A stretch of DNA of 64,000 nucleotides from Aurantiochytrium sp. KH105 (taxonomy: Eukaryota > Sar > Bigyra > Thraustochytrida > Thraustochytriidae): NCBI GenBank assembly GCA_003116975.1, contig BGKB01000103.1, positions 186,001 to 250,000 on the forward strand, written 5' to 3'. Shown here piece by piece: positions 57,186-64,000 of the stretch (position 1 is its first letter; each line of letters begins with the position of its first letter). Made by a program: the position numbers and the translations under genes. The notes beneath the pieces were generated by a model, which saw only the letters and a program-made list of their open reading frames with translations, was not told where the DNA came from and made no database searches.

Positions 57186-57260
57186 GGTCCTATAGCTCAG
57201 CTTGGTTAGAGCGTGGAGCTAATAACTCCAAGGTCGGGGGTTCGACCCCCCCTGGGACTA
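57186..57260 (+). tRNA. tRNA-Ile (anticodon AAU), copy 1
   Basis: 75 bases. Acceptor GGTCCTA pairs with TGGGACT (first pair G-U), D stem GCTC/GAGC, anticodon stem TGGAG/CTCCA around loop CTAATAA with anticodon AAT, T stem GGGGG/CCCCC with loop TTCGACC, and discriminator A. The first base, A34, is expected to become inosine. A T15 or longer tract follows after TCCC, a pol III terminator. Box A- and box B-like sequences (TAGCTCAGCTTGG and GGTTCGACCCC) are internal. Confidence 0.95.
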
Positions 57261-58493
57261 TCCCTTTTTTTTTTTTTTTTGCCTTTCCATTGTTTTACGA
57301 CGAGGATGGAACGGCATCTCTTCTTGGCCAAAACTAGTCAGAACAGAATGCTCGAAGCTCCTGAATCTGGAAATCACTGATTGTGGACGGACCTGAATTC
57401 TCTCTTTTCCCCAATGTCTGAGGTGAAATCGCTTTGCAGCAGGATAGGCCTACTACCTCGCATTTCTTAGTAGGATGATCACTGTCAGTAAATGCAAATT
57501 AGCAGCGACCAAATCATATGGAAAAGAGCCAGATTACAGGGACAGAAGAACAAGAGAACTAGTCTAGCCTTGGCAAAAGAGAATGGACCGTTTCTTTATC
57601 ACTAGAAATCAATCGTGGCACGAGCATGGGCGGCACATGCGTCACGACGCCTCACGTCATCAGACATGGAATGTGGTGTCGGAAAGTCAACATCGTTTTC
57701 GTTCATTGATTCAATTACTTGGCCGGTGTTTCCAGAAAAGTTTTAGAGAATTGTGCTTCTTCTGGGAAAAACGGTCGGACATGTTCTGCAGCCTCCAACC
57801 TCTTTGATGAAGAATGTAAGCGCAGGACAGATCGACGCGAATAGAGCCGTATGAGGCAGGTCGGTGCTGCAAAATGACAGATGTGTCACCGGTGTCAACG
57901 CGTATATGTAAACACTCGCCAGCAGTCTAAATACACATCAAGAAGTGCATGTGTAGCCCCACTTTGGCTAAGCGTATCGATGTGGGAATCGTGTCTTTAA
58001 AGTGTCACCACCCGGCATGAAGATCGAGATCGCTGCAGATAAAGTGTAGAAGACTCCCGCGTTAATATAAACCCAATGACTTCGTGTCTCGAGCCATCAT
58101 TAAAGCGAAAGTGGTCCGTGTGTCGGAGTTCGTATTTCGTTTTAGTTCCATCGACGAATTCCAATTTTATAAAAAGCACTGGACACAGCTGATCAAGACT
58201 GATACAGTCTTCTCGTTCGTAGTAGTAGGTCTATAGCGTATCTGAAACCTTATGATCAGGAAGTGATGAATGGGTGGAAGTAATCGAGAACACCCTCCGC
58301 CTACGACAACCTTTACAGACGGCCCCTTTTGGCCATTCCAAAAACCAAAATGATCTTCTCGCGGAGTGAATGGTACACATCCTGATCCAATTTCGGACAT
58401 GTGCAAAGACTGTTGCGTGTTAGAGCTGCGTTCGAGCAGAATCAAATCGTAACGCAGCGTCATACACGTCCTGCACAACTCAGGCGTCAACTT
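57261..58493. other. 1.2-kb stretch separating tRNA copy 1 from the tRNA array
   Basis: After a poly-T terminator the sequence is balanced in composition and unlike the short spacers of the array. Minus-strand frames at 58167-58490 (107 codons) and 57997-58179 (60 codons) overlap in different phases and may belong to one decayed gene; see the separate entry. I see no other feature. Confidence 0.5.
57997..58490 (-). pseudogene. Possible decayed or intron-containing gene
   Basis: Two overlapping minus-strand frames, 58167-58490 and 57997-58179, change phase at about 58167-58179. The first begins TPELCRTCMTLRYDLILLER. The second contains KLEFVDGTKTKYELRHTDHF, a strand-like alternating pattern that looks protein-like. 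No family was recognised. A single frameshift or a short intron would join them. Chance open frames are the other explanation. Confidence 0.2.
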
Positions 58494-58568
58494 GGTCCTA
58501 TAGCTCAGCTTGGTTAGAGCGTGGAGCTAATAACTCCAAGGTCGGGGGTTCGACCCCCCCTGGGACTA
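58494..58568 (+). tRNA. tRNA-Ile (anticodon AAU), copy 2
   Basis: All 75 bases are identical to copy 1. It is preceded by GTCAACTT and followed by a T-rich terminator (TTTTCTTTTTTTTCTC). First member of the tight tandem array. Confidence 0.95.
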
Positions 58569-58659
58569 CAGTTCTATTTTCTTTTTTTTCTCTTTTTTTT
58601 GTCGTTGTGGTCGAGCGCTCGGCCTCCATTCGCGCCCTTGCACGCCTCGCATTCAACCT

Positions 58660-58734
58660 GGTCCTATAGCTCAGCTTGGTTAGAGCGTGGAGCTAATAAC
58701 TCCAAGGTCGGGGGTTCGACCCCCCCTGGGACTA
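58660..58734 (+). tRNA. tRNA-Ile (anticodon AAU), copy 3
   Basis: Identical to copy 1. It is preceded by TTCAACCT. T-rich termination sequence follows (CGTTTCTTTTTG). Start-to-start distance to copy 2 is 166 bases. Confidence 0.95.
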
Positions 58735-58795
58735 TCGTTTCTTTTTGTTTCCCTATTCTCTGTAATTTTTTTCTTTGTGATCAGAATCAAAAATT

Positions 58796-58803
58796 GATAT
58801 ATA
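58796..58803 (+). promoter_or_regulatory. TATA-like element upstream of tRNA-Ile copy 4
   Basis: GATATATAAT at about 58795-58804, 30-37 bases before the tRNA start. Confidence 0.35.
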
Positions 58804-58832
58804 ATGCTCATGGGATCACTTGCCTTCAACTT

Positions 58833-58907
58833 GGTCCTATAGCTCAGCTTGGTTAGAGCGTGGAGCTAATAACTCCAAGGTCGGGGGTTCGACCCCCCCT
58901 GGGACTA
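58833..58907 (+). tRNA. tRNA-Ile (anticodon AAU), copy 4
   Basis: Identical to copy 1. It is preceded by TTCAACTT. A TTATTTTTTT terminator follows. Start-to-start distance to copy 3 is 173 bases. Confidence 0.95.
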
Positions 58908-59000
58908 CTGTTATTTTTTTCCCTTCATCTACTTTTTTTTATGTAGCGTCGCGTGCCATAGGGCTTCTATAATGTCCATGTGCGGAGGCCGCTCCAACAA

Positions 59001-59075
59001 GGTCCTATAGCTCAGCTTGGTTAGAGCGTGGAGCTAATAACTCCAAGGTCGGGGGTTCGACCCCCCCTGGGACTA
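59001..59075 (+). tRNA. tRNA-Ile (anticodon AAU), copy 5
   Basis: Identical to copy 1. It is preceded by TCCAACAA, with CTATAATG about 30 bases upstream. A long T tract (59091-59106) follows. Start-to-start distance to copy 4 is 168 bases. Confidence 0.95.
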
Positions 59076-59897
59076 CTGTACTTTGTTCCCCTTTTTTTTT
59101 TTTTTTCCCTCTCCACCTTTTCCTTTGCCAGTCGTGGTCCTCACTTGGCTACAGTTGCCAAGGGGCAAACCGGGCCAAGGTGCAAGTGTAAAATGTTGTC
59201 AACCATTTCGTCCATCAAGTCTGCCTCAAAGGCGTGTTGCCAAAAATCAAGTCGAAAACTAAGACGCCAAGAGCTACCAGTCGGCGGCGTAAGCGCATTC
59301 CTGGCGTCAAAGAGCCTTAGGGCTCGCGTACAAGGTCGCTCCTTTGTCCGACGCGCATGGCCCAGGATGCGCTCCTCATCCTCCTTTGCAAACAGCATCA
59401 GTTAGCCATTTCATCAAGCAGATGCGTTTCCATTATATTATTGTTCTCTAGTCAGAAGGAGACCCTCCTCCCGAGAGGATTTCGGATTCAGACCTTGTAT
59501 AGACCAATCTTGGCTCCGCTACAGGCCGCAGTCACGAGTAGCGGCTCGGCCAGCGATACACCCGCCGAGGATTTTTTTGTCTTGGCTCGTACGCTGCTCG
59601 TGCTGAATCAGCCCGTTGATCGAGTGTAAAACTCTTGCCTCACTGCGTAGCGTACGTGGCTCCGGCGTAGCATACACATATCCGCGCGTCGGGTGCAATC
59701 CTCGATCTACCCTTCCAGGCTCGCCCTCCGTCTTGCGTGCTCGGAGCCTACGGCACCACGTAGCGGGTCATGCCTTTATCACTGGCCGTATGTCGCCGTG
59801 CGTCCGGAAGATTTGTGATTCCTTTTCCATCCGCGCGTCTGTGGGCTTCCGTGGCACTTCTTTTCACCCTCACGCGGCGCTACGGAGGAGGCCCGGT

Positions 59898-59901
<4 letters not shown>

Positions 59902-59931
<30 letters not shown>
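59902..59931. repeat. CAG tract (10 units)
   Basis: Ten perfect CAG triplets in non-coding sequence. Confidence 0.95.
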
Positions 59932-59932
<1 letters not shown>

Positions 59933-60094
59933 GAAAATTTCTTTCTCTTCCTTCCAGGCTTGTCGCGCGGGATACGGGTCGCCTTCTCCGCACCGCGCGC
60001 AGCCAGTCCCGACTCAAGCTCGCTCCCTCCCTCGTATCCGTATCCCGGCCGCGGCCTGGTAAGCCGTCCTTCCTGGCGGAGGTCTTGCGCTCGC

Positions 60095-60152
60095 CTGTCG
60101 CTGTCGCGCTGTCGCGCTGTCGCGCTGTCGCGCTGTCGCGCTGTCGCTGTCA
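60095..60152. repeat. CTGTCGCG octamer tract
   Basis: About six to seven consecutive eight-base units, slightly degenerate at both ends. Confidence 0.85.
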
Positions 60153-60219
60153 CTTGCTTGCTAGGAGCAGAGGCCGGCACTCGCGAGGTCTTGGACAGCG
60201 GGAGCGGCTGTCGACAGCC

Positions 60220-60267
60220 TCCGCTGCCGCTCCGCTGCCGCTCCGCTGCCGCTCCGCTGCCGCTCCT
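60220..60267. repeat. 11-bp CCGCTGCCGCT tract
   Basis: About four units of an 11-base repeat, 70 bases after the octamer tract. Confidence 0.8.
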
Positions 60268-60985
60268 GCTCCCCATCACTGTGTCGGCCGGACCATTGGC
60301 TGGCTAGCTAGATTGATTTCCCGCGTCGCTCCGGTCCGGGCTGCGGGGCGCTGCGGGGGGTCGCGCGCGAAGGAGGAAAAGACTCTGCGTTTCAGTTCAA
60401 GGCGCCACTGGCAACTGAATTCGCGCGAGGCTGCCAACTTCGCCAACTGCGGCGGCGCGGCTCGCAGTCGCAGGCGGCACGGGGGAAAAGCGGGTTGGAC
60501 GGAAGGCGTGGACGGAGGAAGGCGCGAACGCGGACCCGGACGCGAACGCGAATGCGAGCGATTTGATAGGAGCGACGGCGCGACCGGATTTCTCCTCCTT
60601 TTCTTCCTGCCGTGATCAAGTGGTGCATGATCGCGTGCACGCCCCGGCGCCGGGCGATTCAGACGAGAATCGCAGCCGCGCAGTTTGCCTTGCTTCTGCA
60701 TCCACTCAAGGCTACTGGCGATGAATCGAAATGAGAAAAGCCGCAGCCGCAGCCGACGCATGCCGCGAGCGGCCTGGCGCACCCGAGAACGAGAAGTTAG
60801 CGTCGTCAACGTGGGCTTCGGGAGATTTCCGGCGATCATTTTGTTGAAAATGGTTTGTCTGCTTCAATCGCAAACAGTTCACATCCGTTGGTATAGGCAA
60901 AGTCTCCCTTTGTTGGCCTGGACTATACATGTAAGAACCCTTGTCAATCTGTAAAAGAATTCTCACTCATCCAAATCTCAAACAC

Positions 60986-61051
60986 TGATCAAGCAAAACC
61001 CGATCATTGATCAAGCAAAACCCGATCATTGATCAAGCAAAACCCCATCGT
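60986..61051. repeat. Three tandem 22-bp units before the SLC13-like gene
   Basis: The unit begins TGATCAAGCAAAACCC. Two units are identical and the third differs at its end (CCATCGT for CGATCAT). The array ends 66 bases before the ATG, so it lies in the promoter or leader. Confidence 0.85.
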
Positions 61052-61117
61052 TGACAAAAAGAACCTCGTCGACCAGGTGATAGAAGTGCAAAGCAAGACT
61101 ATATACGTAGCGCGAAG

Positions 61118-62893
61118 ATGCTCTCCCAATCTGAGGTCCCTCCAGCACCCCGAGATGCTACTCGTGAGCTTGAGCAAGGCTATGTACATCCAGAGTCCGG
61201 CACTGCGTCATTCCAGATTCCGGAAACCGAGGACGCGGGCAAAGGCGGGGCCGAGGAACCCAATGAGGAGCGGAGAGAATCCGAGGACGAAGACACGGAA
61301 AGGAAGTGGAAGCCCGACGCCGATTGCTGGGAAACATACACGCACGGATATCTAAAGCAGTTCAAGGCATCGCAAAAGGTTGGCTTGGTGCTCGGTCCCC
61401 TGTTTGCCATCGTGTTTGCGTGCATCGAGTTTTCTGATGAGTATCCCAAGGCAAACGAGGCCATGGCGTGTACTGCCTTCATTGTCGTCATGTGGGTGTT
61501 TGAAACGTGCCCAATCACCGTGACAACGCTCATGCCCGTCATATTGTATCCTCTTGCCGGCGTCGAGGAATCCGGCACGCTCGCGCACCAGTATTTGAAC
61601 CATACCTCGTTCCTTACTCTCGGCGCATTCTTTGTCGTTATGGGCATCGAAGATGCCATGGCGCACAAGCGATTTGCGCTCTGGGCTCTCCGTTATTGTG
61701 GCACGAACCCCAAGGTCGTCCTCCTTGGTTTCATGATCATTACTGCGATCGTTTCCATGTTTGCTAGCAACACGTCCTCGGCGCTCCTGATGCTCCCGGT
61801 CATTCAGGGTTTCCTCGAGGGTCGCATTGACTCGCGAGATGGCCAACGATTCGAAAAGGCAGCTTTGCTCGGTGTCGCGCTTGCCGCCACCTGCGGTGGA
61901 TGCGGTACGCTCATTGGCACAGGCGCCAACCTTTCCTTTTCTCTGCTCATTTCAGGAACCTTCCCGCAGTCGACGGTCAACTTTCAAACCTGGATGGGTT
62001 TTGCCATGCCTATTGCCATCATCATGGTTGCTGCTGCGTGGATCTCGCTTTCGCTCATGTACCTGCGCGGCATCAACCTGAACCTCAACACGGACTCAAT
62101 CAAACGTGAGCGCGAACAGCTTGGTCCCGTCTCTCGCGACGAAAAGGTTCTTGGTTTTGTGCTCTTCCTCATGGTTGTGCTTTGGCTGGTTCTGCCATAC
62201 ACGATTGAGCCGTACCTGGGCTACTGCACCGAGGACCAGTACACCGATGAGTATGCCTGCGAGGACGCAAGCAGTAGCAACACTTGGACGAGCTACATTG
62301 ACGATGGTGTGATTGCGATGATTGGAGCAGTCGCGCTGTTTTGGATTCCTAGCTCGCAGCGTGAGGGAGAAATGCTTCTTGATGAATCCTGCTTTAAGCG
62401 GGTGCCGTGGGGCGTCATTCTCTTGCTCGGCGCTGGTTTCGCCATGGCCACCGCCATCGACAACAGTGGGCTCTCCTCGTTGATCAGCGACCTGATTGCG
62501 GGAGCAACTGAATTTTCGGATGTGGCACTCGTCTCTATTGTCGTCATCCTGGTGGCCATCATCACCGAGTTGATCTCCAACGTGGCATCTGTGACCATCT
62601 TTAGCCCTATTCTCTTTCAGCTCGCGTTGCAGAAGCGAATTAATCCTCTGATGCTCGCGCTGCCTTCGACGATTGCTGCCTCGCTTGCATTTCTGCTCCC
62701 GACGTCGACCCCGCCCATGGCCATTGCCTTTTCGACGGGCCGCGTCTCCTTTTTTGATATGATCACCGGAGGCCTCCCGCTCAAGATCGTTGGCATGCTT
62801 TTGGCGATTGGTTTCCCCTTCATCACTGGCGCCGTCTTTGGCGATATCAACGAGTTCCCGGCTTGGGCCGAAAACGTCTCGCTGCGTCGTTAG
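61118..62893 (+). CDS. SLC13/DASS-type anion (dicarboxylate) transporter
   Basis: 591 residues. A hydrophilic, acidic N-terminus of about 85 residues precedes roughly 11 hydrophobic helices. The two signature SNT-like motifs are visible: SMFASNTSSALLMLPV in the first half and ELISNVASVTIFSPILF in the second. The paired hairpin motifs GCGTLIGTGANLSF and LPTSTPPMAIAFSTG accompany them. These are the Na+ and carboxylate binding loops of the divalent anion symporter family (NaDC, NaCT, CitT). The substrate could be succinate, citrate, malate or sulfate. The hydrophilic N-terminus is unusual for the family, which starts near the first helix. Start chosen at MLSQSEVPP; no earlier in-frame ATG is seen. 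Confidence 0.87.
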   Translation: MLSQSEVPPAPRDATRELEQGYVHPESGTASFQIPETEDAGKGGAEEPNEERRESEDEDTERKWKPDADCWETYTHGYLKQFKASQKVGLVLGPLFAIVFACIEFSDEYPKANEAMACTAFIVVMWVFETCPITVTTLMPVILYPLAGVEESGTLAHQYLNHTSFLTLGAFFVVMGIEDAMAHKRFALWALRYCGTNPKVVLLGFMIITAIVSMFASNTSSALLMLPVIQGFLEGRIDSRDGQRFEKAALLGVALAATCGGCGTLIGTGANLSFSLLISGTFPQSTVNFQTWMGFAMPIAIIMVAAAWISLSLMYLRGINLNLNTDSIKREREQLGPVSRDEKVLGFVLFLMVVLWLVLPYTIEPYLGYCTEDQYTDEYACEDASSSNTWTSYIDDGVIAMIGAVALFWIPSSQREGEMLLDESCFKRVPWGVILLLGAGFAMATAIDNSGLSSLISDLIAGATEFSDVALVSIVVILVAIITELISNVASVTIFSPILFQLALQKRINPLMLALPSTIAASLAFLLPTSTPPMAIAFSTGRVSFFDMITGGLPLKIVGMLLAIGFPFITGAVFGDINEFPAWAENVSLRR

Positions 62894-63310
62894 CCATATG
62901 ATCAAGCAATCAAGCTTTGCAAATGTCACGACCTTGAAGCAGTAGGTTGCACACAGGCTGTCCCGTGCTCGAGTCCAAGCATTTTCATGCTGGCAAGTAA
63001 GCGTTGCCTCTCCTATTTTATAATCACCAAGAAGAGTGTTATTTTTTTCTGTTCAACCTGGGTCTGGCCTTGCATGAAGAACGCCTTGTTCTGTAGCTCT
63101 GTGGCACTATCATCAACTGCAACCAGAAGGAGTACGGGAACAGAAAAATGAGCTAAGGAATCGTGACTTGGGGGAAAAGCATCATGCTCCTTGGTCTTCG
63201 GCCACATTTTTGCAAGTGTGGCCACATGAAGAAATGATATACAGCGTTTCGACTGCCAAGAAGAAAATCATGCTCAAGACTATGGCGACCACCATGCGTC
63301 AAGAGACGCT

Positions 63311-63446
63311 GGCCCTCTTCTTTGTCGAGTGTTCGACAAAGAGTATCAAGAGGAAAGCTTTCAAGGCGCTTGCTTGGCTCTTGGCGCACAAGTATCAAGA
63401 GGCGCCGGCCCTCTTCTTCGTCGAGTGCTCGACAAACAGTATCAAG
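63311..63446. repeat. Diverged 40-bp direct repeat
   Basis: GGCCCTCTTCTTTGTCGAGT at 63311 recurs as GGCCCTCTTCTTCGTCGAGT at 63407, with about four differences over 40 bases and a 96-base offset. Each copy contains a TCGAGTGYTCGA palindrome. Confidence 0.75.
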
Positions 63447-63867
63447 GCTCTCAAGGAAAGCGCACAAGCATTATTGCGCTTCGCTTATGCTGTAGGCGAC
63501 GCCAGCAACAAGCAAGCAACTGCACGGGGTCAAACACCTCTGACAAGCACTTCGGTGCAAGCAGCTGCGTCGAGTCCTGCATGGACTTCGGTGCAAGCAA
63601 GAGTTAGTGAATGCTTTCCGGATTTCATGACGTGACGGAGTTGGATCGCCAAACTAGCTATACGTAGGTCGGTAGCCAGCCACCAAGCAGGATTCGGTCC
63701 AAGGCGCGCAACCCCCCCCCCCCCACCCCTCCCTCGTTGCCTTCGAAAGTTGAGATCTGCGACCGACAGAGCGATCTTGGGATTTGGCTTCGTCGACAAT
63801 CAGATCTACTCCGTCGCCGCTCTTCGCTCGTTTGCCGCGAGGCTCCACTGCCACTCCTGCACAACAA

Positions 63868-63911
<44 letters not shown>
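63868..63911. repeat. GCT tract (about 14 units)
   Basis: Perfect GCT/CTG triplets, 25 bases before a possible ATG at 63936. Confidence 0.95.
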
Positions 63912-64000
63912 ACTGCGACCGAGGCGTACGTACGTATGTTTGCCCGCCATCTCTCCTACGGCATTCTCAAGCCAAATGCGTCAACCGAGCTCATCCTCTT

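Larger units (their letters stand above)
59076..61117. other. 2-kb repeat-rich region upstream of the SLC13-like gene
   Basis: No convincing gene in about 2 kb. It holds a CAG tract, a CTGTCGCG octamer tract and an 11-bp CCGCTGCCGCT tract (all three at 59902-60267), and three 22-bp units just before the next gene. Frames crossing it are rich in S, R and A and carry no recognisable motif. A weakly coding-looking minus frame at 59141-59398 (85 codons) has no assignable family. Confidence 0.5.
62894..64000. other. Right-end region with repeats and no convincing gene
   Basis: About 1.1 kb. It includes a diverged 40-base direct repeat (listed separately), a C13 run (63712-63724) and a GCT tract near the edge. 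A plus frame at 63168-63635 spans the direct repeat and looks like a repeat-made frame. An ATG at 63936 opens a frame that leaves the window; too little is visible to judge it. Confidence 0.5.

Noticed and set aside
59770-60615. 281-codon plus frame spanning CAG and octamer tracts
   Set aside because: Built from microsatellites, no motif, and stops being protein-like outside them.
63936-64000. Start of a new gene at the right edge
   Set aside because: An ATG opens a frame of only about 21 codons before the window ends; the sequence shown cannot distinguish it from chance.

Overview
This is nuclear DNA of a GC-rich, gene-dense, unicellular eukaryote. The evidence is a mitochondrial ribosomal protein encoded in the nucleus, a six-helix NDC1-type nucleoporin, an APC/C activator, a MYB factor, a MAP kinase, a Rab-like GTPase and pol III-type tRNA genes with poly-T terminators. 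About 22 protein genes lie on both strands, and almost all read as single uninterrupted frames, including one of 9.2 kb. The intronless style, the flagellar genes and a PH-domain/MAP-kinase fusion fit a zoosporic stramenopile such as a thraustochytrid. That placement is inference; no ribosomal RNA is present to confirm it.

Layout: 1-1723 holds a class-3 lipase running off the left edge. 2375-7548 holds a divergent mitochondrial-carrier protein, an ABC1/ADCK kinase, an NSUN-type RNA m5C methyltransferase and mitochondrial bS16m, all plausibly mitochondrial. 7771-17056 holds an exostosin-like glycosyltransferase, a TauE/SafE transporter, an adenylation-carrier-ankyrin protein and an NDC1 candidate. 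17057-18032 is non-coding and carries a duplicated, unusually well conserved block of about 130 bp. 18033-26093 holds a kelch protein, a two-helix orphan and a three-repeat MYB. 26330-35548 is a CFAP54-like central-pair protein, and 36461-38554 is a membrane-anchored heme peroxidase.

39090-54185 is the most unusual part. A 1304-residue protein combines a piggyBac-type DDE core with an apparent YqaJ-like PD-(D/E)XK nuclease placed inside it. A 1.7-kb defective element 7 kb further on (49990-51714) has matching terminal inverted repeats, an ATAT target duplication, subterminal palindromes and a relic of the same C-terminal zinc finger. Around and between them are a Treslin-like protein rich in CDK sites, the PH-MAPK with a TIY activation motif, a secreted DsbA-like protein and Cdh1/FZR1.

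54648-57136 pairs a Rab23-like CaaX GTPase that has lost the switch II glutamine with PDE6D, a prenyl-binding chaperone of the ciliary pathway. 57186-59075 carries five identical tRNA-Ile(AAU) genes, four of them in a tight tandem array. The right end has an SLC13-type anion transporter (61118-62893) and a repeat-rich tail without a convincing gene.
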